Shown piece by piece: positions 46,940 through 56,462 of a DNA stretch of 64,000 nt. Numbering within the stretch: position 1 is the first letter of the stretch; each line of letters opens with the position of its first letter. This DNA is from Nitrospirota bacterium (GTDB lineage: Bacteria; Nitrospirota; Leptospirillia; Leptospirillales; Leptospirillaceae). The position numbers and the translations under genes are program-made. The stretch spans positions 62,001-126,000 of the forward strand of contig JAJYYA010000066.1 of NCBI GenBank assembly GCA_021801345.1, in the 5' to 3' direction. The notes beneath the pieces were generated by a model. That model searched no databases. It was given only the letters and a program-made list of their open reading frames with translations, and was not told the origin of the DNA.

Positions 46940-49818
46940 CTTTTCTTGGCCTTGGGCGACGACGGCCTTTGTCTGGCCCGGTGCTCCCGGAGCGCCTGCC
47001 CGGTGTAGGAGGTGGGATGGGCCATAACGGACTCCGGGGAGCCGGAGACGACGAGAGTCCCCCCCCGATCGCCTCCCTCGGGGCCAAGATCGATCAGATG
47101 GTCGGCATTGGCGATGACATCGATATTGTGTTCGATGACGACGACGGTGTTCCCGGCTCCGACTAAGGCATCGAGGGTGTCGAGAAGCTTCTGGATGTCG
47201 GCAAAGTGGAGGCCGGTCGTCGGCTCGTCGAGGATGTAGAGGGTGCTTCCCGTTGAACGTCGGGAGAGCTCCCGGGAGAGCTTGACTCTCTGCGCCTCCC
47301 CTCCGGAGAGGGTGGTGGCCGACTGACCGAGGTGGATGTATCCGAGCCCCACCTCCCGAAGGGTCTCGAGCTTTCCTGCGATGGACGGGAGTGCCGAGAA
47401 AAACTCGTTTGCCTCGTCGACCGACATCTCGAGGATCTGGGCGATATTCTTTCCCCGGTAGCGGATTTCGAGGGTCTCCCGGTTGTAGCGGGCCCCGTGG
47501 CAGAGGTCGCAGACCACGTAGACGTCCGGAAGAAAGTGCATCTCGATCTTCAGAACTCCGTCTCCCTGGCAAGCCTCGCAGCGGCCGCCCTTGACGTTGA
47601 AGCTGAAGCGGCCGGGGTCGTAGCCCCGGGCGCGGGACTCCGGAACCTGCGAGAAGAGCTCCCGCACGGGAGTAAAGAGTCCGGTATAGGTCGCGGGGTT
47701 GGATCTCGGAGTCCGTCCGATGGGGCTCTGGTCGATGTGGACGACCTTGTCGATCTTGTCGACCCCCCGGATCTCCCGGCACTGCCCCGGGCGCTCCCGG
47801 CTTCCGTAGAAGAGGCGGGCCAGCCGGTTGTAGAGAACGTCGAGAACGAGGGTGCTTTTTCCCGAGCCGGACACCCCGGTGACGACGGTGAGAACGCCAA
47901 GGGGAATCTCGACGTCGATCCCCTTGAGATTGTGCTCGGAGGCGCCGACAACGGTGAGAGCCCCCTTGGGGGTGCGGAGGGAGGAGGATCGTCCGATGCG
48001 CTTTTCCCCCGACAGGTACTTTCCGGTGATCGAAGCCGGATTTTTCATGATCTCCCGGGGCGTGCCGGAGGCCAGGATCTCACCGCCATAGCGTCCGGCC
48101 CCCGGTCCCATATCGATGACATGATCGGCCCGGGTGATGGTCTCTTCGTCATGTTCGACGACGACGACCGAGTTGCCGAGATCCCGAAGATGGAAAAGGG
48201 TTTCCAGAAGCTTCTGGTTGTCCCGGGGGTGGAGTCCGATCGAGGGTTCGTCGAGGATGTAGAGGACCCCTGTCAGTCCGGCGCCGATCTGTGTGGCGAG
48301 CCGGATCCGCTGGGACTCTCCGCCCGAGAGCGTCTGGGCCGATCGCGAGAGTGTCAGGTAGTCGACCCCCACCTCGGTCAAAAAGGAGAGGCGGCCCCGG
48401 ATTTCCCGCAGCACCTTCCGGGCGATCTGTTCCTCCTTGGGGGAGAGTCGGAGTCCGTCGATCGTCGCCAGCGCCTCCCGAACGGGAAGCTCTGAGAAAT
48501 GGTGGATGTTGAGATCCCCCACTGTAACTGCGAGACTTTCCGGCTTGAGACGGGCACCTTTGCATGCGGGGCAGGGTTTTTCCGAGAGAACCGATTCAAG
48601 CTCGGCCCGGGCCCATGCCCCCATCTGTCCTCTCTTGTGAAGCTCTCCGAGGAGGGGGACAAGGCCGTCGAAGGCGGACTTCCGGGGAGCGCGCGCGGTG
48701 CGTCCCTCTTCGCTGGCGGGAGCCCCGTGGAGAATCTGGGCAAGGAAGGCCGGATCCATCTTTGAAAAAGGCGTGACCGGCGTGACGCCCCGTTCCTCCA
48801 TGAAGCGGAGAAGTCGCGTTCGGAGAGCGCCCATGTTCCGGCTCTCCAGGATCTTGATCCCCCCCTCGGCAAGCGAGAGCTCCGGATGAGGGATCAGAAG
48901 GGCCGGGTCGACCTCCATGAGGGCTCCGATCCCCAGGCATTCCGGACAGGCCCCGTACGGGGAGTTAAAGCTGAACAGCTTGGGAGCGAGCTCCGGAAGG
49001 CTGATATTGCAGACGGTGCAAGCCTCGGCTTCCGACAGGATCATCTCTTCGGGGGGGCCTTTCCCCGCTCTTCCCTCGGGAAGAAGGATGACGACCCGCC
49101 CCTGGCCTTCCCGAAGCCCGACTCCCAGACTGTCCGCAAGTCGCTGGGCATTGTCGGGACGGACCGAAAGACGGTCGACGACGATCTCGAGGGTATGGGC
49201 GCGTTTGCGGTCGATCTCGGGAACCTCCTCGAGGTCGTAGACCTCCCCGTCGAGGCGGACTCGGGTAAATCCGTCCCGGGCGATGCGGGAGAGCTCCTTC
49301 CTGTACTCCCCCTTGCGGCCGGTGACGGAGGGGGCAAGGATCATGAAGCGCGTCCCTTCCGGCATCGCCTGGATCTGGTCGACCATCTGGGAGATGGTCT
49401 GGGGGGTGACGGGCCGTCCGCAGACGGGGCAGTGGGGATGGCCGGCCCGGGCGTAGAGAAGGCGAAGGTAGTCGTGGATCTCAGTCACCGTCCCCACGGT
49501 GGAGCGAGGGTTCCTCGAGGTCACCTTCTGATCGATGGCGATCGCGGGCGAGAGGCCTTCGATCGAGTCCACGTCGGGCTTGTCCATCATCTCGAGAAAC
49601 TGGCGGACGTAGGCGGAGAGAGACTCCACGTAGCGACGCTGACCTTCGGCGTAGAGGGTGTCGAAGGCGAGGGAGCTTTTTCCCGACCCCGAAAGCCCCG
49701 TGATGACGACCAGGCGGTTCCTCGGGATATCGAGGTCCAGGTTCTTCAGGTTGTGCTGCCGGACCCCCCGGAGTGCGATGAATCCCTCGGGAGCGCCCGA
49801 TGCGGTCTTGTCGGCCAT
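46936..49818 (-). CDS. uvrA: UvrABC excinuclease subunit A
   Basis: 960 residues from ATG 49818, whose first base is shared with the lolA stop; the frame runs further upstream only inside lolA. It has two ABC ATPase modules (Walker A GLSGSGKSSLAFDTL and GVSGSGKSTLVLDVL), signature LSGGESQRIRLA and LSGGEAQRVKL, and zinc modules including CPVCGRPV and CEACQGDG-x-CDLCHG. It recognises DNA damage for nucleotide excision repair. The family length is standard. Confidence 0.97.
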   Translation of the reverse strand: MADKTASGAPEGFIALRGVRQHNLKNLDLDIPRNRLVVITGLSGSGKSSLAFDTLYAEGQRRYVESLSAYVRQFLEMMDKPDVDSIEGLSPAIAIDQKVTSRNPRSTVGTVTEIHDYLRLLYARAGHPHCPVCGRPVTPQTISQMVDQIQAMPEGTRFMILAPSVTGRKGEYRKELSRIARDGFTRVRLDGEVYDLEEVPEIDRKRAHTLEIVVDRLSVRPDNAQRLADSLGVGLREGQGRVVILLPEGRAGKGPPEEMILSEAEACTVCNISLPELAPKLFSFNSPYGACPECLGIGALMEVDPALLIPHPELSLAEGGIKILESRNMGALRTRLLRFMEERGVTPVTPFSKMDPAFLAQILHGAPASEEGRTARAPRKSAFDGLVPLLGELHKRGQMGAWARAELESVLSEKPCPACKGARLKPESLAVTVGDLNIHHFSELPVREALATIDGLRLSPKEEQIARKVLREIRGRLSFLTEVGVDYLTLSRSAQTLSGGESQRIRLATQIGAGLTGVLYILDEPSIGLHPRDNQKLLETLFHLRDLGNSVVVVEHDEETITRADHVIDMGPGAGRYGGEILASGTPREIMKNPASITGKYLSGEKRIGRSSSLRTPKGALTVVGASEHNLKGIDVEIPLGVLTVVTGVSGSGKSTLVLDVLYNRLARLFYGSRERPGQCREIRGVDKIDKVVHIDQSPIGRTPRSNPATYTGLFTPVRELFSQVPESRARGYDPGRFSFNVKGGRCEACQGDGVLKIEMHFLPDVYVVCDLCHGARYNRETLEIRYRGKNIAQILEMSVDEANEFFSALPSIAGKLETLREVGLGYIHLGQSATTLSGGEAQRVKLSRELSRRSTGSTLYILDEPTTGLHFADIQKLLDTLDALVGAGNTVVVIEHNIDVIANADHLIDLGPEGGDRGGTLVVSGSPESVMAHPTSYTGQALREHRARQRPSSPKAKKR

Positions 49819-50507
49819 CAGAAGGCTCCAGGGATCTTGGCGGCGGTCGTGCCGGGGGGGACGGTGACGTGAAGGTCTCCGGCGGGAACACGGGAGAGAA
49901 CGGTGAAGCCGTCGAGGCGGATAGAGAGCCGGGTGCCGTTCTGCTCCATGAAAAGGAGTCGGGTCAGCTGACCGGTTCCCTTTCGGAGGGTGAGGGTCGC
50001 CTGGGCCAGGTGGGGATCGGGATGCCGCGGGATCAGGACGATGGAGAGAGGCGTTCCGTCGGGGACCGATCCGGACTCGATGGGCTTGACGAAAAACCAG
50101 TGGGAAATCTGGGGAATGGAGGCAAGCAGGATCGCAGGGGTCTCGGGGATTCTGTGCTTCCTGATGGTCCGGGTCAAAACCTGGCGGTTTTGAGGGACAT
50201 AGAGGTCCATGCGATTTCCGTCGAGCTTGAGCCATTGGCCCTCCGGGTTCGTATAGCGGAGGATCATAAGCCCCGGTGCCCGGTAGAGAAGGCTTCCCGA
50301 AGAGCGGGTTTTGGGAGTGCCCGGGGCGGCGAGCGTCTGCGTGAAGTGGGCACGAAACCCTTCGCCGGTCTTGACCTTCGAGACGAGCAACGAGAGCTCG
50401 TGTCGGGACGAGGGGCTCTCCTCTGCAGGGGCGGCGGTGAGGAAAAGGGAAACAGGGAGAAGTGCTGTAAGAAACGCGAAAACCGTTCGCCTCAGGGCGC
50501 TATTCAT
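49818..50507 (-). CDS. lolA: Outer-membrane lipoprotein carrier protein LolA
   Basis: 229 residues with a signal peptide (about 28 residues). It has the LolA start of a half-barrel (VKTGEGFRAHFTQTLAAPGT) and a GSLLYRAPGLMILRYTNPEG strand pair typical of the family. It carries lipoproteins across the periplasm to LolB, which fits the many lipoproteins in the window. The gene overlaps ftsK by 8 bases; ftsK-lolA is a conserved neighbourhood. Confidence 0.88.
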   Translation of the reverse strand: MNSALRRTVFAFLTALLPVSLFLTAAPAEESPSSRHELSLLVSKVKTGEGFRAHFTQTLAAPGTPKTRSSGSLLYRAPGLMILRYTNPEGQWLKLDGNRMDLYVPQNRQVLTRTIRKHRIPETPAILLASIPQISHWFFVKPIESGSVPDGTPLSIVLIPRHPDPHLAQATLTLRKGTGQLTRLLFMEQNGTRLSIRLDGFTVLSRVPAGDLHVTVPPGTTAAKIPGAF

Positions 50508-52680
50508 GCTGTTCGAATCCTTTCAGGAGGGGGCGGGGTCGGCTGGTTCCGTCGGAGGGGCCGATAACCCCCTCCTCTTCCATTCTGTCGATCAGTCGTG
50601 CGGCCCTATTATAGCCGATTCTCAGATGTCTCTGTATCAGGGAGGTCGAAGCTTTTTTCTGGCGGACGACGACGGCCAACGCCTCCTGGTAGAGAGCCTC
50701 CTCTTCCGGGTCGTTCTCTCCGGAGCCTTCTCCTCCTCCCGCTTCCCCGGAGCCTCCTCCGGAGAGAAGACGCGACTCCTCGGGAAGAGGCTCCGGCGGG
50801 GGAACCCGTCTCCAGAAAGCGACGATCCGCCCCACCTCGTCCTCCGAAATGTAGGATCCGTGAAGGCGTCTCACGACGTCCGACCCGGGCGGCTTGATCA
50901 GCATGTCGCCCGCCCCCAGAAGAAACTCCGCGCCCCCGGTGTCGAGGATGACCCGGGAGTCGATCTGGCTTCCCACCTGGAAGGCAATCTTGGTCGGAAT
51001 ATTGGTCTTGATAAGTCCTGTCACGACTTGGGCGGAGGGACGCTGTGTGGCGAGAACGAGGTGGATGCCGGCGGCGCGCGCCATCTGTGCCAGACGGATG
51101 ATGGGAGGCTCAACCTCTTTTTTCTGCGCCAGCATGAGATCGGCCAGCTCGTCGATGACGACGACGATGTAGGGAAAGAGACGCTCCGGAGAGGCGACCT
51201 TCCGGTACTCGGCGATGTTTTTAACCCCTTCGTCCTTCATCAGGTCGTAGCGGCGAAGCATCTCCGTGACGAGGGAGCGCAGGCGTCCGACGGCGACAGC
51301 CGGTTCGGTGACGACGGGGCCGAGCAGGTGAGGGATCCCCTCGTAGGGCGCCATCTCGAGGCGTTTGGGGTCGATCATGAGAAGGCGCAGGTTCTCCGGG
51401 CCGTTCTTCATCAGAAGACTTGAAATCAAACCGTTGAGGCAAACCGACTTTCCCGTACCGGTCGCCCCCGCCACCAGAAGGTGGGGCATACGGGCCAGGT
51501 CTGCGGCGTAGGGCTCGCCTGCGACGGTCTTTCCGATGGCGAGAGCCAACGGGGAGGAGATCGACCGGAAGGAGAGACTTTCATAGATCTCCCGAAAGGA
51601 GACGGGGGAACGTCGCGGGTTGGGCACCTCGATTCCGACCGTGGACTTTTCCGGCACGGGGACCTGGATCCGGACCTGCGGAACCTTGAGGGTAAGCGCA
51701 AGTTCGTTGGCAAGACCGGTGATCCGGTTGACCTTGGTTCCGGGGGCCGGGGAGAACTCGAACAGGGTGATGACCGGTCCCGTCTGGGCTCCGACCATAC
51801 GGCCCGCCACCTGGTAGACCCGAAAGAACTCCGAGAGGGTCTTCTGGGTCTCCCGGATGAATTCGGTGGTGTCCATCCGATCCTCCCCCGGGGGGTCGAG
51901 AAAGGAGAGAGGAGGCGTTGTGGCATCGGGAGGAATCTCGAGGACGATCTCAGGCTTCGGATGTGGTCGGGGCGCAGGCGGGTCCAAAAGACGCGGCACC
52001 GGAGGAGGGGAGGGGGGCAGATCCTCCTCGTCCGGTGCTTCAAGGACCTGGGGGGCTGGATTGGGAGGTGGAGATGGGGGCTCCTGGGTTTCGATCGGGG
52101 GCCGGGTTTCAAGCGGCGGACCCTTTTTCAGGCGACCCATCACCGTCCTCCAGCCGGGCCGGAGGCTTTCGGGAAGACGGGAGAGAAGGAGGGCTGCTCC
52201 GGCGAGGGAGAGTGTTCCGAAGAGGAGGAAGACCCCCGGTCGGTTGAGCAGGGGGAGGGAAATCGTCAGGAGGGCCTCTCCCACGCTTCCTCCCGTGGGG
52301 TAGGGGGCGGGAAGGCGGCGGCTGACGAGAAGTGCGAGAAGCGGGGGAAGAGAGGCAAAGAGAAGGGAAAAGCCCGAAAGAGCCGAAAAGGACAGTGGGC
52401 GGTGACGGTATCTCCGGAAGGCATCGATGGCGAGAAAAAGTGGAACGAAAAAGGAGGAAAGTCCAAAAAGTCCGTAAAAGATGTCGGCGAAAGTGGCGCC
52501 GGCGAGGCCGAACAGGTTGCGGGCATGGCTAAAGCTCGCCCCTGTCAGAAGAGAGGGGTCGTCGGGAGAGACGGTGAGAAGGGCCCCGGCCGAAAAAAGA
52601 GCCAAAGCTCCCAAAAGGAGAGGCGCCACGGGGAAAAGACCTCCGGACGACTCCCGGGAGGGCGTTGCGGGAGCGCTCAC
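50500..52680 (-). CDS. ftsK: DNA translocase FtsK/SpoIIIE
   Basis: 726 residues: four N-terminal membrane helices (within the first ~170), a Pro-rich linker (about 190-270), and the RecA-like motor with Walker A LVAGATGTGKSVCLNGLISS and Walker B YIVVVIDELADLML. The C-terminal gamma winged helix (ASTSLIQRHLRIGYNRAARL) reads KOPS-type sites. It pumps chromosomal DNA through the closing septum. GTG start four bases after the RNase J stop. The linker is short compared with E. coli FtsK. Confidence 0.94.
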   Translation of the reverse strand: MSAPATPSRESSGGLFPVAPLLLGALALFSAGALLTVSPDDPSLLTGASFSHARNLFGLAGATFADIFYGLFGLSSFFVPLFLAIDAFRRYRHRPLSFSALSGFSLLFASLPPLLALLVSRRLPAPYPTGGSVGEALLTISLPLLNRPGVFLLFGTLSLAGAALLLSRLPESLRPGWRTVMGRLKKGPPLETRPPIETQEPPSPPPNPAPQVLEAPDEEDLPPSPPPVPRLLDPPAPRPHPKPEIVLEIPPDATTPPLSFLDPPGEDRMDTTEFIRETQKTLSEFFRVYQVAGRMVGAQTGPVITLFEFSPAPGTKVNRITGLANELALTLKVPQVRIQVPVPEKSTVGIEVPNPRRSPVSFREIYESLSFRSISSPLALAIGKTVAGEPYAADLARMPHLLVAGATGTGKSVCLNGLISSLLMKNGPENLRLLMIDPKRLEMAPYEGIPHLLGPVVTEPAVAVGRLRSLVTEMLRRYDLMKDEGVKNIAEYRKVASPERLFPYIVVVIDELADLMLAQKKEVEPPIIRLAQMARAAGIHLVLATQRPSAQVVTGLIKTNIPTKIAFQVGSQIDSRVILDTGGAEFLLGAGDMLIKPPGSDVVRRLHGSYISEDEVGRIVAFWRRVPPPEPLPEESRLLSGGGSGEAGGGEGSGENDPEEEALYQEALAVVVRQKKASTSLIQRHLRIGYNRAARLIDRMEEEGVIGPSDGTSRPRPLLKGFEQHE

Positions 52681-52683
52681 CGA

Positions 52684-54417
52684 TCAGCTCTCGAGGATGA
52701 CGGGAAGGATCATGGGATCCCTGTGAAACTGTTTTTTAAAGTACTTGCGGAGATGGTTGTGAATCCGGGTCTTGAGGGCCTGGGTTTCGCTTCTGATCTC
52801 CGGCTCGGCGGCATCGAGTGCGATCTGCACCTGGGCGCGGACCAGCCCGTCGAGCTCGGCCGAGCGCTCTTGGGGGGCGACCCCCCGGGAGAAGACCTCC
52901 GGTCCGATCACCACCTCGCCGTTCTGTCGGGAAAGTCCCAGAATAACCGTCACCATCCCGTCGGAGGCCAGGCGCTTTCTGTCCCGGATCACCCCTTCCC
53001 CGATCTCTCCGACGTTCTTTCCGTCGATGAGGGTGCGTCCGGCTGTAACTCTTCCGGAGACGCGCCCGCCTTCGCTGTCGATGAGGAGGACGTCCCCGTT
53101 TTCGATCTGGTGGATGCGCTCTTCCGGAATCCCCATGCGTCTGGCCGTTCGTGCGTGGGCCGATAGATGACGGTACTCGCCGTGGATGGGGACGAAGTGT
53201 CGGGGCCGGAGCATGCGGATCATGAGCTTCTGGTCTTCCACGCTGGCATGGCCGGAGACGTGGATGTCCGAGATGGCCCGGAAGTGGACCCGGGCCCCCT
53301 TCCGGAGCAGAAGGTTGATGATCCGGTCTATCGCCCGTTCATTCCCCGGGATGACCCGCGAAGAAAGAAGGACGGTATCTCCGGCACCAATGGCGATATG
53401 CTTGTGGTCGTTTACGGCCATCCGGAAAAGTCCGCTCATGGGTTCTCCCTGGCTCCCGGTGGTGATGACGGCCACCTTTTCCGGCGGAAGGGTCCCCATG
53501 GCCTCGACCTTGACGATCCGGTCGGAGGGAATATGAAGGTGTCCGAGTTCTGAGGCGACCCGGTAGTTGTTTTCCATGGATCGGCCGTTGAAGACGACGA
53601 AGCGCCCATGCCGGATGGCCACGTCGGCGACCTGCTGAAGACGGTGGATGTTCGACGAGAAGGTCGAGACGATGACCCGGCCCGGCGCGTCCCGGATCAG
53701 GTGGTCGAGGTTCTCCCCCACCAACTTCTCCGAGAGGGAAAGACCCTCCTTTTCGGAGTTGGTGCTGTCCGAAAGGAGCGCCACGATCCCTTCCTCTCCC
53801 AATGAGCAGAAGCGGTGAATGTCGAAATGGAGGTCGTCGATCGGGGTCAGGTCGACCTTGAAGTCTCCCGTGTGAAGGACGGTTCCCGCCGATGTTCTGA
53901 TCGCAAAGGCCACGCCGTCGGCGATCGAGTGGGTAATCCGGACCGGTTCGACCCCAAAGGGACCCATCAGGTATTCCTGGCGGGGGGAGAGTGTAATGAG
54001 CTTGGGCATCTCCTCGGGCTTTCGGGTCTGCCGCAGCTTTGACTCAAGGAGGCCGAGGGTCAACGGGGTTCCCAGGACGGGAACGTCAAACTCCCGCAGG
54101 AAGTAGGGGACCGCTCCGATATGGTCCTCGTGTCCGTGAGTGAGGAAGAGTCCGAGGATTTTGTCCCGATTCTCGACAAGATAGGAGAAATCGGGGATGA
54201 TCAGGTCGATTCCCAGAAGGTCGTCCTCGGGGAAGAGGACTCCGCAGTCGACGACGATGATCCGTCCTTCGGACTCGTAGACGGTCATATTCATCCCGAC
54301 CTCACCCAGTCCTCCCAGAGGAATGATTCGAATCGAGGGGCCAGAAGGGGATCCGTCGGGGAAGAGGGCGGAGCCGGTGGGGGGCATATCGGGCGAAGAA
54401 TGGGAAGAATCGGTCAA
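52684..54417 (-). CDS. rnj: Ribonuclease J
   Basis: 577 residues of the metallo-beta-lactamase/beta-CASP group. The zinc site THGHEDHIGAVPYFL, ITHSIADGVAF, LHTGDFKVD, and the beta-CASP/RMMBL blocks SDSTNSEKEG and HVSGHASVEDQK are clear. It is a 5' exo- and endoribonuclease in mRNA decay. Its presence together with RNase Y (61020) is notable, since both belong to the Firmicutes-type decay set. The start ATG 54417 lies 23 bases after rsmA. Confidence 0.93.
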   Translation of the reverse strand: MTDSSHSSPDMPPTGSALFPDGSPSGPSIRIIPLGGLGEVGMNMTVYESEGRIIVVDCGVLFPEDDLLGIDLIIPDFSYLVENRDKILGLFLTHGHEDHIGAVPYFLREFDVPVLGTPLTLGLLESKLRQTRKPEEMPKLITLSPRQEYLMGPFGVEPVRITHSIADGVAFAIRTSAGTVLHTGDFKVDLTPIDDLHFDIHRFCSLGEEGIVALLSDSTNSEKEGLSLSEKLVGENLDHLIRDAPGRVIVSTFSSNIHRLQQVADVAIRHGRFVVFNGRSMENNYRVASELGHLHIPSDRIVKVEAMGTLPPEKVAVITTGSQGEPMSGLFRMAVNDHKHIAIGAGDTVLLSSRVIPGNERAIDRIINLLLRKGARVHFRAISDIHVSGHASVEDQKLMIRMLRPRHFVPIHGEYRHLSAHARTARRMGIPEERIHQIENGDVLLIDSEGGRVSGRVTAGRTLIDGKNVGEIGEGVIRDRKRLASDGMVTVILGLSRQNGEVVIGPEVFSRGVAPQERSAELDGLVRAQVQIALDAAEPEIRSETQALKTRIHNHLRKYFKKQFHRDPMILPVILES

Positions 54418-54439
54418 AAAAATCTCCTTTGTCGAAAGG

Positions 54440-55294
54440 TCATTCTTTTATATTAGCAAAAATTTCCGGGTTGTGTTCTCGAAGGCGTCGGGAAAGGTCG
54501 AGCCAGTCGCCGGGAGAGAGGGTTTCCGGGCGGGATCGGGCCCGGTCCGGTTCGTGGTCAAGAAGACGGAGGACCTTTGCCATGATTTCGGGAGAGAGCC
54601 CCTGCTCCAGGGCGTTTTTTAGCGTCTTTCTCCGGTAGGAGAAGGCGGCTCGGGCCAAGTAAATCGCGCCATTTATGGCAGGATCGAGTCGAGTCGCTGC
54701 GGGGGTGAAGGAGAGAACAGTCGAGTGGACCTTGGGCGGGGGAGAAAAGGAGCCCGGCCGGATGTCGAAAAGATGAACAGGGTTTGACAAAAGCCGCGCG
54801 GCGACGGAGAGGGAACCGTACTCCTTCCCTCCGGGAGGGGCGGTGATCCGGTCGGCCACCTCCTTTTGAAACATCAGAACGGCCTGGAGGGGCGGAGGGT
54901 CGGCGCCGATAATCTTTATCAGAAGCGGCACCGAGATATTGTAGGGAAGATTGGAGAGGAGAATGTAAGGGGAGCCTGAAACCACAAGGCTCTCATGGAG
55001 GGCATCGGCTCTGCGGATCTCGATGCGGTCGCCGAACTCCCGGAGGCTCTCCTCGATCAGGGGGATCAGCCGTTCGTCCTTTTCGACCAGAATGAGCCGG
55101 GGAGATCTCCGGGCGAGGTGCCGGGTCAGGATCATCCTGCCAGGACCGATCTCGATCGCCGGAAGCCGGTCGAGAAGTTCCGCTGGAATGGCCTCCACGA
55201 TGCGGGCGGCGATCCGGTCGTCGGTCAGAAAGTGTTGGCCGAGATGTTTTGCGGGGGAGGGGAGAGGCTCCCGGTTTCCTTTGGGGCGAAGCAT
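54440..55294 (-). CDS. rsmA: 16S rRNA dimethyladenosine transferase RsmA (KsgA)
   Basis: 284 residues. N-terminal KHLGQHFLTDDRIAARIVEA and SAM motif I AIEIGPGRMILTRHLA are typical, as is motif IV LLSNLPYNISVPLL (catalytic NLPY). It methylates A1518 and A1519 of 16S rRNA in ribosome maturation. It is first in the seven-gene operon ending at pdxA. The GPGRMILT motif has Met where most have Gly or Ala. Confidence 0.95.
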   Translation of the reverse strand: MLRPKGNREPLPSPAKHLGQHFLTDDRIAARIVEAIPAELLDRLPAIEIGPGRMILTRHLARRSPRLILVEKDERLIPLIEESLREFGDRIEIRRADALHESLVVSGSPYILLSNLPYNISVPLLIKIIGADPPPLQAVLMFQKEVADRITAPPGGKEYGSLSVAARLLSNPVHLFDIRPGSFSPPPKVHSTVLSFTPAATRLDPAINGAIYLARAAFSYRRKTLKNALEQGLSPEIMAKVLRLLDHEPDRARSRPETLSPGDWLDLSRRLREHNPEIFANIKE

Positions 55295-55403
55295 GGGGTA
55301 AAATGCAACCTCGCGAGTGATTGTTCATGTGGACATATGGGTCCGGACTTCCGTCGGCCTTCGGGCTCTCGGGGGCCGGTTTTCTCCGGAGATGGTGACC
55401 GCC

Positions 55404-56462
55404 ATGGCCTTTTCGGCATCCTTACAGGATGGTCGAGGATCCTTCGACGAAAGCAGGGAAGGAGATCTCTGGGCCTTCAGATGGTTCGTTCTCGTCTCGT
55501 TCCTTGTCCATGTGGCCGGGATCACCCTCTTTCTCAAGGATCCGGCCTTCCATCAGGCGGTGGAGAATCTCATTTCCGCCGCTCCAAAGAAGCTTTCCCC
55601 TCTGGCGCAGCAAAAAAGGGCGCTCGAGAAGAAGCCCGTCTTCATCGATCTGGTCGATCCCTCGAAGGTCCCTCTTCAAAAGCAGTCCGAGGCGCCGGAG
55701 CTTCCGAAGGGCTTCTCCATAAACGGCAAGCCGAAGGGGGTTGAGCATCATACCGAGACGGCGCGGCCCGTTCCCCGCTCCGTTCCCCGGCGCCCTGTTC
55801 CCCCGGAGCTGTTGACCCGGACCGAATCGCCCCGGGAGGCCCCGAAGGCCGACAACCTGCCAGGCTTCAAGCAGGTGAAAAAGTCGACCTACCACGAAAA
55901 GGAGAACCGGGCGAAGGCGGAGAAGGGGCGCCCGACACCCAAGCCCGACGACAAGGCTACCGCCCCGAAAAAGCAACAGAAGCCCGAAAAGCCTGTCGTC
56001 AGCCATCCCCTGACCAAGGAGCAGATCCGGAAGATCCTGGCACAGGAATCCCTGGGAAGCCCCCTGACGCAGCATGTCGACCTCAACAAGGATATGCCGG
56101 CGTACAGCGACAAGCAGAGCGAACTCGATCGCATCGCCGCAAACCTCGAGGATGAAACCTATTCGAGCTACATCAGGCGGATCCAGGAGCGCTTCGAAAC
56201 GATCGGGGAGTACCCTCCCGATGCGGCGGCCCGGGGAACGACGGGCCGGGCGCTTGTCACCTTCTCGATCAATGCCGACGGGACCCTGGCCCGCGCCGAG
56301 CTGACCCAGAGTTCCGGGAGCGCCGCCCTCGACGAGGAGTCGCTCCGGATTGTCCGCGTTGCGGCTCCCTACATTCCTCTTCCGGCGTCCTTTCACAAAA
56401 AGAGGCTCACTCTTACCTGGGCCTTCATCTTCTATAATGGCGGATTTCATGTCATCCAGTAA
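55404..56462 (+). CDS. TonB-family energy transducer
   Basis: About 352 residues from ATG 55404; ATG 55392 and an upstream opening at 55317 are alternatives, and the Shine-Dalgarno is poor for each. One N-terminal membrane helix (WFVLVSFLVHVAGITLFL), a long Pro/Lys/Glu-rich periplasmic stretch, and a C-terminal TonB domain (YIRRIQERFETIGEYPPDAA, then GRALVTFSINADGTLARAEL). It would transmit proton-motive energy to outer-membrane receptors; ExbB/ExbD are not seen here. The 3' end overlaps the transglycosylase gene. Confidence 0.82.
   Translation: MAFSASLQDGRGSFDESREGDLWAFRWFVLVSFLVHVAGITLFLKDPAFHQAVENLISAAPKKLSPLAQQKRALEKKPVFIDLVDPSKVPLQKQSEAPELPKGFSINGKPKGVEHHTETARPVPRSVPRRPVPPELLTRTESPREAPKADNLPGFKQVKKSTYHEKENRAKAEKGRPTPKPDDKATAPKKQQKPEKPVVSHPLTKEQIRKILAQESLGSPLTQHVDLNKDMPAYSDKQSELDRIAANLEDETYSSYIRRIQERFETIGEYPPDAAARGTTGRALVTFSINADGTLARAELTQSSGSAALDEESLRIVRVAAPYIPLPASFHKKRLTLTWAFIFYNGGFHVIQ

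Noticed and set aside
49819-50235. N-terminal extension of the uvrA frame
   Set aside because: It overlaps lolA and has no UvrA homology; MADKTASGAPEGFIALRGVR gives the standard start.
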